NCBI RefSeq assembly: GCF_001682855.1
Contig: NZ_MAQW01000001.1
Location: 837,084-901,083 of the forward strand
Direction: 5' to 3'
Origin: Bacillus sp. FJAT-27264
GTDB lineage: Bacteria > Bacillota > Bacilli > Paenibacillales > Paenibacillaceae
Length of the DNA stretch: 64,000 bases
Positions 26,566 to 35,424 of this stretch are shown in pieces. Both the position numbers and the translations under genes were made by a program. The notes under the pieces are model-generated. The model had not been told where the DNA came from. It saw only the letters and a list, made by a program, of their open reading frames with translations, and did not search any database. Numbering within the stretch: position 1 is the first letter of the stretch; every line of letters starts with the position of its first letter.

Positions 26566-27683
26566 GCCTCATCTCTCCCGATGGCCATTTCCGTCGCTTC
26601 ATCAAAAAAGTGAAGTTTGTTCATCTGCAGGTTCACCGATACTAACTCGCCCTGCTCGTACAGAACTTCGGGCGCTGTTCTTACGATCAGCCGAATCTTC
26701 CCCAGCTCCACGTACACATAAGAATCCGCTCCCGTCTGTTCTGTCATTTGCACTACGCCAGGTATATAATCATCATCCTTTTCATAACTCCCCCGCTTAA
26801 TCAATACATGTTCTGGTCTGATGCCGAGAATAATGTTGTGCGTCAGTCCAGACAAGCGCTGAAAGCGCTGCCCTTGCTCCCCGGAGAGCGGTACACGCAT
26901 TCTTTTATTGGAGAAATAGTAGTTCCCGTCACTCACTTCAACCGTTCCGTTCATAAAATTCATCTGCGGGGAACCGATAAATCCGGCAACGAAGACATTC
27001 GCTGGTTCATCATACAATTGTCTGGGCGGAGCAACCTGCTGAATGATGCCATCCTTCATCACCACGATTCGTGACCCCATGGTCATCGCCTCAACTTGAT
27101 CGTGCGTAACGTAAACGGTCGTACGCTTCAAATCCTGCTGCAGCTTGATTAATTCCGCCCGTGTCTGGGACCTTAGCTTCGCATCCAGATTGGAAAGCGG
27201 CTCATCCATCAAAAATACTTGCGGTTCCCGCGCGATCGCCCGCCCAAGCGCGACCCGCTGCTTCTGTCCGCCCGATAGCTGGCTGGGCTTACGCTCCAGC
27301 AGATGCGAGATCTCCAATATTCCCGCTACCCGCTTGACCCGCGAGTCGATCTCATGCTTGGCCGTCTTACGCAGCTTAAGTCCCAATGCGATATTCTCTT
27401 GCACAGACAGATTCGGATACAGCGCATAGTTCTGAAACACCATCGCGATATCCCGGTCTTTGGGGGATACATAGTTGATGAATTTCCCGTCCAGATAGAG
27501 CTCCCCGCTACTAATCTCCTCTAGTCCAGCCAGCATGCGCAGCGTCGTCGACTTCCCGCACCCGGAGGGCCCGACCAATACAAGGAATTCCCCTTCATCA
27601 ATCGTTAAATGAAAGTCATTTACAGCAGGGCGGGATTCGCCTTTGTAGCGTTTGAAGACATGATTAAAAGAAATGCTTCCCAC
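26562..27683 (-). CDS. Sugar ABC transporter ATPase, MsmX/UgpC type
   Basis: 373 residues with Walker A GPSGCGKST (38-46), Q-loop Gln84, signature LSGGQ (136-140), Walker B FLMDEP (157-162) and the MalK-like regulatory domain at the C-terminus (240-370). Start GTG after GTGAGGTGAG. First gene of the nine-gene operon and the only ATPase in it, so it presumably drives both permease pairs, as MsmX does for several importers in B. subtilis. Confidence 0.93.
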   Translation of the reverse strand: MGSISFNHVFKRYKGESRPAVNDFHLTIDEGEFLVLVGPSGCGKSTTLRMLAGLEEISSGELYLDGKFINYVSPKDRDIAMVFQNYALYPNLSVQENIALGLKLRKTAKHEIDSRVKRVAGILEISHLLERKPSQLSGGQKQRVALGRAIAREPQVFLMDEPLSNLDAKLRSQTRAELIKLQQDLKRTTVYVTHDQVEAMTMGSRIVVMKDGIIQQVAPPRQLYDEPANVFVAGFIGSPQMNFMNGTVEVSDGNYYFSNKRMRVPLSGEQGQRFQRLSGLTHNIILGIRPEHVLIKRGSYEKDDDYIPGVVQMTEQTGADSYVYVELGKIRLIVRTAPEVLYEQGELVSVNLQMNKLHFFDEATEMAIGRDEA

Positions 27684-27807
27684 CTGTTCTCACCTCACGC
27701 TTTACTCGTCTGCGGTTCACATTTTTATGATAGCGCATTCATTGAGAAGCAAAAATGAGGGGGAATTAATTTTTATTGTGGTTTATTAATTTTCAGGCAA
27801 AATCCAA

Positions 27808-27842
27808 ACAGCGCGCACCCATTAAATATCGGCACGCGCTGT
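27808..27842 (-). terminator. Intrinsic terminator of the ECF sigma operon
   Basis: Hairpin with arms ACAGCGCG and CGCGCTGT, followed on the minus strand by TTGGATTTT. Separates the sigma-factor operon from the transporter operon promoter region (27684-27800), which is AT-rich and holds no gene. Confidence 0.65.
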
Positions 27843-27918
27843 ATAGTTATTTCATTTGTCTACTTAACAGGGGTATGACCACCTGGAGGACTTACTAGCT
27901 TTTATGATCACCGTATAA

Positions 27919-28647
27919 TTAAAGCTCATTGCCATAGTTATCCCGCACGACTACCTGCACACCGGCCGGATGCGCCACGGTTACATTCAGCCCATTCTGA
28001 TGCCGGTTGAAGAACGATCCGCCCTTAGTCGTCCCAGCCATAATATACACAGTGTCTCCCACATGCTTGGTTAACAGTAGACTGCTCTCCTGTTCCTTCT
28101 GAAGTCGCCCCTGGTCCGACAAATAGGTACCAAACACGTTCAACGCTGATCCACCGGTCTGGTCAACCTTCACCTTGTGGATCCATTCGGTTTGGACGAT
28201 GATCTTCGTGATACCCGCGGGAAGCGGAGCGCTGTATGCCGGCAGTTCGTATCTTTCTTCTGACAACGACATCATCTGTTTGATCTCTTGAGTCAAGCCC
28301 AAGGAACTGATCGCAGCAAAAAGGAGGCAGCAGATCGCCAGAAAGCCTACGAACAGGACGCTCATCACATCGTAATACACCTTCCCTTTTCCCCGAAACC
28401 ATAGTGTATAAATCACAATTTCCAAACCCAGCAGGATAAATATTACCGGCCACCAGGCCAGGGTCATCGCAAAGACCTCTGCGCCATTCCATTGGGAAGC
28501 CATGATAAGAACGCCCAGGAACAGCAGGCTTAGTCCCATCGACAAAGTGCCGACACGCCAGCTGCGATCTTTATCTGCCTTGGTTTGAACGGCTGGAGCT
28601 GCCTCGGGGAGGTTCGGTGTAGGGCTTAAATTCATATCCATGCTCAT
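27919..28647 (-). CDS. Membrane protein with LiaF-like layout (242 aa)
   Basis: Last gene of the sigma operon. A soluble N-tail (1-35) is followed by three to four membrane helices (about 36-125, including WWPVIFILLGLEIVIYTLW, reminiscent of LiaI/LiaF/DUF5668 proteins), then a beta-rich outer domain (135-242) like the DUF4097-type domains of such proteins. Start ATG overlaps the previous stop (ATGA). Likely a sensor or effector of envelope stress controlled by the adjacent sigma factor; that is inferred from layout and context. Confidence 0.7.
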   Translation of the reverse strand: MSMDMNLSPTPNLPEAAPAVQTKADKDRSWRVGTLSMGLSLLFLGVLIMASQWNGAEVFAMTLAWWPVIFILLGLEIVIYTLWFRGKGKVYYDVMSVLFVGFLAICCLLFAAISSLGLTQEIKQMMSLSEERYELPAYSAPLPAGITKIIVQTEWIHKVKVDQTGGSALNVFGTYLSDQGRLQKEQESSLLLTKHVGDTVYIMAGTTKGGSFFNRHQNGLNVTVAHPAGVQVVVRDNYGNEL

Positions 28648-29765
28648 AGTGGTTCCCCCGTTCCCTTGTTTTGTGCTCTCTTTTTATTTCCAAGCAGCAG
28701 CTTGATGCCTCCGCCGATCAGCACCAGAGATACAAGCACTGTTTTAAAATAAGCATTGAGCCGGTGTTCCAGTCGCCACTGCGGAAAGAGTCCATCAACG
28801 GCGGGAATCGCCACATCCGCAATGATATAATACAACCCCATACAGAGCAGTACCGCTCCGAGCCAGCCCTGATGGTTCATGAAACCTGCAATGACCGGAC
28901 GGTCTTCCAGATCCTCTCTGCCATAACGGCTAATATGCTGCAGAGCATCGAACAGGCTGTAGAACCAGATGACCGGGATCAGAAAGAATAACAGCGTTAG
29001 CCGGAGCAGGTCCATAACATAGATGCTGCCAAGGAACAGAAGCATCAGCTGAAGCCCTCTTTTCTGCAGACCCAAATACATTTGTCCTGCTCCGGGAAAC
29101 GCAGCCAGTAGTGTCGCCAGCACCTTACTCCGGCGTCCATCTTCACGCCCTGCCTCCAAATCCTCGAACAGCGTCCGGTCATGCAGGAGTTCTCCCGCCT
29201 GCTTTCGGTGGATATGCTGAACAGCATCGAACATGCAGTACAACCAAATAACCGGCAATACACCGAACAACAACAGAAACGCATCACTGGATGTTATTCC
29301 AGCCAAGAATAGCAGAATCGTCATGAAGCCGAAAAATGAAATTAAGAACGACAGCCCCCGCTGCATCAGGCCCATATGAAAATGTCCCAGCCCCGGAATA
29401 AAGGACAGCAGTATAACATGAAAACGTTCATTGTCTCTACTCTTTACCGGCGTGTAAGGGAGCCCCTCTATCTGTTCTAATGGCAGCGCCATCGGCGGAG
29501 CCGGCGCTTTTAACATTTGAATCAGCAGATGGACCATGCTTAGGAACCACATCACGATAAAGCCAACAAGCCCGAGCAAGGCTAGTTCATCTTTTCCGCT
29601 CGCCATTGCCAGCAATATGGACAGAAATAATCCACCAAAGCTGACCAGGAAATAGACGATGCCCGAGGTGCGTTTTCCCATATAATAATGACCTGCCCCG
29701 GGAAAAATATTAATAAATAAAGCTTTTAGTTTACTTTGCTGCTGCAACGTTATCTCTCCTCTCAC
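28644..29765 (-). CDS. Polytopic membrane protein with three TM2-like repeats
   Basis: 373 residues and about nine membrane helices. Three internal repeats begin FPGAGHYYMGKRTSG (about 20-34), IPGLGHFHMGLMQRG (about 121-135) and FPGAGQMYLGLQKRG (about 217-231), each followed by a helical pair and a W-x-x-S/C-M/L-x-D-A-x-Q type ending. The motif resembles the TM2/DUF5683-like PGxGxxYxG signature, here triplicated. ATGA overlaps on both sides couple it to the anti-sigma and LiaF-like genes. Function unknown. Confidence 0.75.
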   Translation of the reverse strand: MRGEITLQQQSKLKALFINIFPGAGHYYMGKRTSGIVYFLVSFGGLFLSILLAMASGKDELALLGLVGFIVMWFLSMVHLLIQMLKAPAPPMALPLEQIEGLPYTPVKSRDNERFHVILLSFIPGLGHFHMGLMQRGLSFLISFFGFMTILLFLAGITSSDAFLLLFGVLPVIWLYCMFDAVQHIHRKQAGELLHDRTLFEDLEAGREDGRRSKVLATLLAAFPGAGQMYLGLQKRGLQLMLLFLGSIYVMDLLRLTLLFFLIPVIWFYSLFDALQHISRYGREDLEDRPVIAGFMNHQGWLGAVLLCMGLYYIIADVAIPAVDGLFPQWRLEHRLNAYFKTVLVSLVLIGGGIKLLLGNKKRAQNKGTGEPL

Positions 29766-30253
29766 TTGCGGTTACTGTTCATCAACTGATCCAGCCAGCC
29801 GCTGGTCGCTTCCATCATTTGTTCGCTGTATGACGGATGCTTGCCCTCCGGAACGAACATCCCTATCTCCCCCGAAAGCAGCCGGTCGAACACGCCGGAG
29901 GACAGAAAGATCAGCGTTAGTGAAGCGGCGATTACATAATGGACAATCGCTTGCTCATACCAGCGACTTCGCCGCTGACCCTCTTTGGATGGTCGGATTT
30001 CTTTACTGGGATGGATTGCGTGCTTCTTCACCGTAGATAAGCTTCCCATCACATTTTCCGTAAAATGCTCCTGATTTTCTAGCGGCGGAAATTGCCCTTG
30101 AATCTCCTCCAACGACTCCAGGTAGGAGAGAAGCGCATCGTCATCCTCCAGCAGCCGTTGCTCCCAGGCATCCCGCTCTTCCGGGCTACCTTCGCCTGCT
30201 AGATACTGTCGTGCACGGGCATCATCCTGCTTTAATTCTCCGTCTTGCCTCAT
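29762..30253 (-). CDS. Probable anti-sigma factor, single-pass
   Basis: 163 residues from the ATG at 30253 that overlaps the sigma-factor stop (ATGA), with GGAAGGAGG upstream; a longer start inside the sigma gene has no ribosome site. The cytoplasmic part (1-95) contains ARQYLAGEGSPEERDAWEQRL, a helical layout of an anti-sigma domain but without the zinc-binding HxxxCxxC motif. One membrane helix (about 104-122) and a short outer tail follow. Position directly after an ECF sigma gene is the main evidence. Confidence 0.7.
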   Translation of the reverse strand: MRQDGELKQDDARARQYLAGEGSPEERDAWEQRLLEDDDALLSYLESLEEIQGQFPPLENQEHFTENVMGSLSTVKKHAIHPSKEIRPSKEGQRRSRWYEQAIVHYVIAASLTLIFLSSGVFDRLLSGEIGMFVPEGKHPSYSEQMMEATSGWLDQLMNSNRK

Positions 30254-30834
30254 AACCAATCGTCCTCCTTCCAATGTTTTCGAATCCACTGCCGGGCCCG
30301 GTAGAGCCGGGATTCCACCGTCTTCAATGTAATCCCCTTCTGGGTTGCTATCTGTTCATAATTTTGCTGTTCGATATAATAGGCGACGATCACCTCACGA
30401 TGCATCTCCGGCAGCGTCTGCACTTCATCCCACAGCCGATCTCTGCGTTCGCGCCGGACAACACCAACCAGGATATCCTCATCACCCGAGCAGATCTGAC
30501 GGAGCGTCAACTCGCAGTCAACAGGCTGCTCCCGCTGGCGATCCCGTTTACGCTTAGAGTCAATCGCCTTATGTAAGGCAATACGTGAAATCCATGTTAC
30601 TAATCCTTGAAAACGATAGTCGGGGAGAGATTTGTAAATTTGAAGAAAGGCTTCCTGGGCCGCGTCCTCGGCGCCTCTGGCTTCGCGCAACACCGAGTAA
30701 GTAATCTTGTACACTTGCCCGGCATACCTGTCCACGAACTGCCGGAAAGCATCCTCATCTCCTTGGCAAATTCTCCTGATTAATAGTTCATCCTCAATGG
30801 CTCTCCCCTCCTTCCAAAGTAATAGACGCAGCAT
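30250..30834 (-). CDS. ECF RNA polymerase sigma factor
   Basis: Up to 194 residues. Region 2 is ICQGDEDAFRQFVDRYAGQVYKI...EDAAQEAFLQIYKSL, and region 4 is LPEMHREVIVAYYIEQQNYEQIA...TVESRLYRARQWIRKH. Two starts are possible: ATG at 30834 with AGGGG 10 nt upstream, or ATT at 30798 with a much stronger AAGGAGG 8 nt upstream, giving 182 residues and the standard ECF N-terminus. Heads a four-gene operon with its probable anti-sigma factor and two membrane proteins; likely responds to cell-envelope signals. Not assignable to SigW, SigX, SigM or others by eye. Confidence 0.92.
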   Translation of the reverse strand: MLRLLLWKEGRAIEDELLIRRICQGDEDAFRQFVDRYAGQVYKITYSVLREARGAEDAAQEAFLQIYKSLPDYRFQGLVTWISRIALHKAIDSKRKRDRQREQPVDCELTLRQICSGDEDILVGVVRRERRDRLWDEVQTLPEMHREVIVAYYIEQQNYEQIATQKGITLKTVESRLYRARQWIRKHWKEDDWL

Positions 30835-30925
30835 CTATCACTTGCCCCTGCGTTAAGCGTAAACTTTTTTCAAGGAGGAAAATAGAGGGAATAGAGGGAA
30901 TAGAGCATTTATTAGTATCCAATAT

Positions 30926-30967
30926 GTAAAAAACCGTATCGGCCGGCGATAGCCAGCGCAATACGGT
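30926..30967 (-). terminator. Intrinsic terminator after dnaD
   Basis: Arms ACCGTATTGCGCTGGC and GCCGGCCGATACGGT (minus strand, minor mismatches) followed by TTTTTTAC. Confidence 0.85.
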
Positions 30968-31029
30968 TCAATTTTTCTCAATCCAGAAGAATCTATCTTC
31001 TATGGAAGAATCTATCTATATGAAAAAAT

Positions 31030-31776
31030 CTATCTGCCCCCATTACGGAATTTCTGCGAGTATGCCTTCACATCCTGAGCATTCTTAACCCGGTTGCGGG
31101 CCCATTCCAGTAGAATTCGGTCGATATAACGGAAATGCAGCTTCCCTGCAAAAACAGACTCCTTGAGCGCGAGCAGGATCAACTCCTCAGGATACTGATC
31201 CTGATCCACCCAGCCGGAAATCGTCTCACACTCCATCGGGGAGAGCGGACGCCCGAATTCTTTTTCAAATACACTGAACAAGCTTCGGCTCTCTTCTTCA
31301 CCCTTGCTCTGTAGAGATGCAGGATTCCAGCCTGATCCACCGCTCGACAAGACATCCGCAGAGGAACGCTGCGATGTCAGTAGCTCCTGTGTCTGTCCGG
31401 TCTGCTGAGCAGCTTCAGCTAGATAAGCTCCTAACTTGCTGTATAGCCCAGAGAAGTTGTAGCGTTCGTAATGGATACCACGCAGCTCGTCATTATCCTC
31501 ATCGATGCCGATAAATCCATCCTTCATCAGCTTCTGGAGCTCGCCTGCGATTACGGACACACTTCGTCCGGTTACCCCCTGCAGGTCCTCCAGAGTCGGG
31601 AATTCCATTCCCTCTACCTGTCTGAACGCTAGCAGATGAATCAGCAGCATTGCCTCACTACCCGCCAAGCCAAGCTTGCGGTAATGCTTCAGCAACGCGT
31701 AAGGAATGATGGCCATTCCGCTCTCCAGGCCGAAGGAGACGCCTTCTCCCCAGGCATTCCATCCCTTGCTGTCCAT
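31030..31776 (-). CDS. dnaD: DnaD-family replication initiation protein
   Basis: 248 residues. N-terminal winged-helix domain (about 15-110, IIPYALLKHYRKLGLAGSEA; LEDLQGVTGRSVSVIAGELQ) for oligomerisation, and a C-terminal DnaD/DnaB2 domain (FEKEFGRPLSPMECETISGW to about 235) for DNA binding and remodelling during primosome assembly. ATG at 31776 with GGGGGG is chosen. It follows asnS, as in B. subtilis (asnS-dnaD). The family name is firm. Confidence 0.9.
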   Translation of the reverse strand: MDSKGWNAWGEGVSFGLESGMAIIPYALLKHYRKLGLAGSEAMLLIHLLAFRQVEGMEFPTLEDLQGVTGRSVSVIAGELQKLMKDGFIGIDEDNDELRGIHYERYNFSGLYSKLGAYLAEAAQQTGQTQELLTSQRSSADVLSSGGSGWNPASLQSKGEEESRSLFSVFEKEFGRPLSPMECETISGWVDQDQYPEELILLALKESVFAGKLHFRYIDRILLEWARNRVKNAQDVKAYSQKFRNGGR

Positions 31777-31840
31777 GTACGCCCCCCTTTTTGTAAAAAA
31801 ATAACCTATCATAAACCATCTTACTTGTAATTCTATAAGA

Positions 31841-31873
31841 AACTGCGCCTCCTTATGAAAGGACGGCGCAGTT
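31841..31873 (-). terminator. Intrinsic terminator after asnS
   Basis: Perfect arms AACTGCGCC and GGCGCAGTT with a 15-nt loop, followed on the minus strand by TCTTAT. May allow some read-through into dnaD. Confidence 0.7.
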
Positions 31874-31887
31874 GTTATTGCCGAATA

Positions 31888-33183
31888 TTATGGATATAGA
31901 CGGTAGAGTGTACGAGGGAACGGAATCGTTTCACGTACGTGGTCAAGCCCGCAAATCCAGGCTACCGTGCGCTCCAGGCCAAGACCGAAGCCGGAGTGTG
32001 GTACAGTGCCGTAGGTACGCAGGTCCATGTACCATTTGTAAGTGTCCAGCGACAGATTGTGTTCCTTGAAGCGTGCTTCCAAGAGCGCCGGATCGTCAAT
32101 CCGTTGAGAGCCCCCGATAATCTCGCCATAGCCTTCAGGCGCGATCATATCCGCACACAGCACAACTTCTGGACGGTTCGGATCTGGCTTCATATAAAAA
32201 GCCTTGAAGGATGCCGGGTAATGGGTAATGAACACCGGTTTGTCATACGCTTCAGCGATCGCTGTTTCGTGCGGTGCACCGAAGTCTTCGCCCCACGCGA
32301 TCTCATGTCCATTCTCGTTCAGGAACTTGATAGCATCATCGTAAGTAATCCGTGGGAACGGTGCCTGTATGGCTTCCAGCTTGGAAATATCGCGGCCTAC
32401 CGCTTCCAGCTCGGTACGGCAGTTCTTAACGACTGATTGCACCACGTGAGAAACGAACTGCTCTTGTACCTTCAGGCTCTCTTCATGATCGGTGAAGGCC
32501 ATTTCCGGCTCGATCATCCAGAATTCAATCAGGTGACGGCGAGTCTTGGACTTCTCCGCACGGAAGGTTGGACCGAAGGAGTATACACGGCCCAGTGCCA
32601 TCGCAGCTGCTTCCATGTAAAGCTGACCGCTCTGCGTCAGATAAGCATCCTCGTCAAAATATTTAGTGTGGAACAGGTTGGTCGTTCCTTCTGCCGAGGT
32701 CGGCGTCAGAATCGGCGGATCGACCAAAGTAAAGCCGTTCGTGTCAAAGAACTCTTGAATCGCACGGATGATCTCGGCTCGGATGACCAGAACCGCACGC
32801 TGCTTGGACGAACGCAGCCAGAGGTGACGGTGATCCATCAGGAAGTCCACGCCGTGCTCCTTCGGAGTAATTGGGTAATTCTCAGTGATGTGCAGCACTT
32901 CGATGCCGGTAACTGTCATCTCGAAGCCGGATTGGCTGCGCGGTTCTTCACGAATGATACCAGTCACGTACAGGGAGCTTTCCTGTGTCAGGCTCTTGGC
33001 GGCATCCCATACCTCTTCAGGTACTTCCGATTTCACAACAACACCCTGGATATAACCTGTACCGTCCCGCAGCTGCAGGAACTGGATTTTACCACTGGAG
33101 CGCTTGTTGTTGACCCAACAGCCGATTACAACACTCTCTCCAACATGCTCATTCACTTTCTTGATTACACTTTTGTTAGCCAT
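31888..33183 (-). CDS. asnS: Asparaginyl-tRNA synthetase
   Basis: Charges tRNA-Asn with asparagine. 431 residues: an N-terminal OB-fold anticodon domain (1-105, [24 protein letters not shown]) and a class II catalytic core with motif 2 ([20 protein letters not shown]) and motif 3 ([15 protein letters not shown]). ATG start after a GAGGAGAG site. Third gene of a probable hbd-ackA-asnS transcript, 20 nt after ackA. Confidence 0.96.
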   Translation of the reverse strand: MANKSVIKKVNEHVGESVVIGCWVNNKRSSGKIQFLQLRDGTGYIQGVVVKSEVPEEVWDAAKSLTQESSLYVTGIIREEPRSQSGFEMTVTGIEVLHITENYPITPKEHGVDFLMDHRHLWLRSSKQRAVLVIRAEIIRAIQEFFDTNGFTLVDPPILTPTSAEGTTNLFHTKYFDEDAYLTQSGQLYMEAAAMALGRVYSFGPTFRAEKSKTRRHLIEFWMIEPEMAFTDHEESLKVQEQFVSHVVQSVVKNCRTELEAVGRDISKLEAIQAPFPRITYDDAIKFLNENGHEIAWGEDFGAPHETAIAEAYDKPVFITHYPASFKAFYMKPDPNRPEVVLCADMIAPEGYGEIIGGSQRIDDPALLEARFKEHNLSLDTYKWYMDLRTYGTVPHSGFGLGLERTVAWICGLDHVRETIPFPRTLYRLYP

Positions 33184-33203
33184 GCCTACACTCTCTCCTC
33201 TAA

Positions 33204-34412
33204 TTAGCCGTTAATTCCTTGCACAATACGGTGTGTATCGCGTGCGATGACAAGCTCTTCGTTTGTCGGCACCACGAGCACCTGTACCTTGGAATCAGCC
33301 GTCGAGATGCGGCGCGGATCGCCGGAGCGGACTTTATTGGCTTCAGCATCCAGTTCAATTCCAAGGAACGTCAGATTATTCAGCACTCTTTCGCGAAGCA
33401 GCGAAGCATTCTCGCCGACACCAGCTGTGAACACAATCGCATCCACGCCGTTCATTGCAGCCGCGTAAGAACCGATATATTTGCGCAGACGGTATTCGTA
33501 CATTTCAAAAGCAAGCGTAGAATTAGCCTCGCCTTTCTCCGCACCATCAATAATATCACGCATATCGCTGCTGACGCCCGAAATCGCAAGCAATCCACTG
33601 TGCTTGTTAAGCATCGAATTCACTTCGCCTACAGACAGCTCTTCCTTGTTCATTACATATGGAACAATAGCAGGGTCAAGATCACCGCTGCGTGTACCCA
33701 TCATCAGACCCTCCAGCGGAGTCATCCCCATGGAAGTATCAACAGACACACCGCCTTGAACAGCCGTTACGCTCGCACCGTTACCGATGTGGCAAGTGAT
33801 AATTTTGAGATCTTCAAGTGGACGATCCAGATACTCGGCAGCAGCTTTGCTCACGAAATCATGGGATGTACCGTGGGCACCGTAACGGCGAACCTTGTAT
33901 TTGTTATACAACACTCTTGGAATAGCATACATATAGGCCTTCTCAGGCATAGTTTGATGGAACGCAGTATCGAAGACAACAACCTGTGGCACGCCCGGCA
34001 TATTGGTCTCGGAAGCGGAAATCCCCATCATTGCAGCAGGGTTATGCAGTGGCGCCAGGTCGAACAACTGACGAATCTTCGTTTTGGCGTCGGCATCTAC
34101 CAATGCGGAAGCTTTGAAGTATTCGCCCCCGTGTACCACACGGTGCCCAACAGCATTGATTTCTTTAATGGACTCGATTACGCCGTGTTCCTTGTCAGTA
34201 AGGATGGCAAGGACTTTACGAATCGCTGTGTTATGTTCCAGGATTTCGCTGACTTCTGTCACTTCCTGCTTGCCAGTCGGCTTGTGATTCAGAATGGAGG
34301 AATCCATCCCGATCCGTTCTACCAGACCTTTTGCCAGAACAGATTCATCAGTCATGTTGTACAGTTGGTATTTCAGAGAAGAACTACCGGAGTTAATTAC
34401 TAGAATATTCAT
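33204..34412 (-). CDS. ackA: Acetate kinase
   Basis: Interconverts acetyl phosphate plus ADP with acetate plus ATP in overflow metabolism. 402 residues; ASKHA-fold signatures [17 protein letters not shown] at the start and [17 protein letters not shown] and FTAGVGENA later. The ATG overlaps the preceding stop (ATGA), so it is translationally coupled to the 3-hydroxybutyryl-CoA dehydrogenase gene. Confidence 0.97.
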   Translation of the reverse strand: MNILVINSGSSSLKYQLYNMTDESVLAKGLVERIGMDSSILNHKPTGKQEVTEVSEILEHNTAIRKVLAILTDKEHGVIESIKEINAVGHRVVHGGEYFKASALVDADAKTKIRQLFDLAPLHNPAAMMGISASETNMPGVPQVVVFDTAFHQTMPEKAYMYAIPRVLYNKYKVRRYGAHGTSHDFVSKAAAEYLDRPLEDLKIITCHIGNGASVTAVQGGVSVDTSMGMTPLEGLMMGTRSGDLDPAIVPYVMNKEELSVGEVNSMLNKHSGLLAISGVSSDMRDIIDGAEKGEANSTLAFEMYEYRLRKYIGSYAAAMNGVDAIVFTAGVGENASLLRERVLNNLTFLGIELDAEANKVRSGDPRRISTADSKVQVLVVPTNEELVIARDTHRIVQGING

Positions 34413-35281
34413 ATGCGGTCACCATCCTTGTCGTACTTGAAGAAGCCTTCGCCCGATTTCATACCCAGTTGTCCTGCACGCACCATCTTTTTCAAAATGG
34501 TCGATGGACGGTATTTCAGTTCTCCGTATTCGCGGAACATCCGCTCGAGGGCAGCCTGTACCGAATCCAGGCCAAAGCGGTCAGCCATTTCCAGTGGTCC
34601 ATATTGGAACTGGTAGCCAATCCGCATAGCATCATCAATATCCTGAGGAGAAGCGACACCTTCTTGCAATACGTGCATAGCTTCGTTGATAAGCAAACAA
34701 ATGAGGCGTGAAGTTACAAATCCCGGGGATTCATAAATCATTACGCCCTTCTTCTCTACAACCTCGTCTACAAAAGCTTTTGTATCTTCGAATGTTTTGT
34801 CCGAAGTTTTCAGACCGCGTACAATTTCGACCAGATCCACTTTCGCTACAGGGTATATAAAATGCATGCCAATGACGCGTTCCGGGTACATTGTTGAGCT
34901 GGCAAGTTCAGTCAAGCTGAGTGTGGAAGTATTGCTCGCCAGGATAATGTGGCTCGGACACACTTGGTCAAGCTGATGAAATACTTTTTGTTTGGCTTCC
35001 AGATCTTCAATGATTGTCTCAATAACCATATCACAGGAACTGAGCTCTGCAAAATGTGTCACTTTTTGGATGCGGCCGAGAATCAGTTTCTTCTCTGCCT
35101 GGGTGATGGCCCATTTCTCCAGTTGTTTGTCCAGACTGGTTTCGATCATATCATAAGAATAATCCAGTCTTTCCTCTGTTTTCTCCACCAGCATTACATC
35201 CAAGCCCTTGGCTGCGAGCATTTCTGCGATGCCTTGTCCCATCGTACCGCCGCCGATGACACCGATTTTCTTAAAATTCAT
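34409..35281 (-). CDS. hbd: 3-hydroxybutyryl-CoA dehydrogenase
   Basis: NAD(P)-dependent oxidation of 3-hydroxyacyl-CoA. 290 residues: Rossmann motif GVIGGGTMGQGIAEM (8-22), catalytic His in IGMHFIYPVAKVDLVE, and a C-terminal helical domain (185-290). Size and sequence fit the short-chain MmgB/Hbd group. First gene of the unit with ackA and asnS; the pairing with acetate kinase points to short-chain acyl-CoA or fermentation metabolism. ATG after AAGGATGGAG. Confidence 0.88.
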   Translation of the reverse strand: MNFKKIGVIGGGTMGQGIAEMLAAKGLDVMLVEKTEERLDYSYDMIETSLDKQLEKWAITQAEKKLILGRIQKVTHFAELSSCDMVIETIIEDLEAKQKVFHQLDQVCPSHIILASNTSTLSLTELASSTMYPERVIGMHFIYPVAKVDLVEIVRGLKTSDKTFEDTKAFVDEVVEKKGVMIYESPGFVTSRLICLLINEAMHVLQEGVASPQDIDDAMRIGYQFQYGPLEMADRFGLDSVQAALERMFREYGELKYRPSTILKKMVRAGQLGMKSGEGFFKYDKDGDRI

Positions 35282-35390
35282 AAAAAAGTCTCCATCCTTT
35301 CAGGTATCTATACCTTAGTATTGTACCTTGTCTGTCGTAAAAATTTAATAAGCCCGACATATAATGATATCTTAGCATGCCTGAAAAGTA

Positions 35391-35424
35391 AAAAAAAATA
35401 ACCGGCATAAAGAATTATGCCGGT
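35391..35424 (-). terminator. Intrinsic terminator overlapping the FtsH-like stop codon
   Basis: Perfect arms ACCGGCATA and TATGCCGGT, then TTATTTTTTTT on the minus strand. The stop codon of the protease gene lies inside the hairpin. Confidence 0.9.

Noticed and set aside
33219..34403. 394-codon + strand open frame
   Set aside because: Exact antisense shadow of ackA, His/Arg/Cys-rich and without family features.
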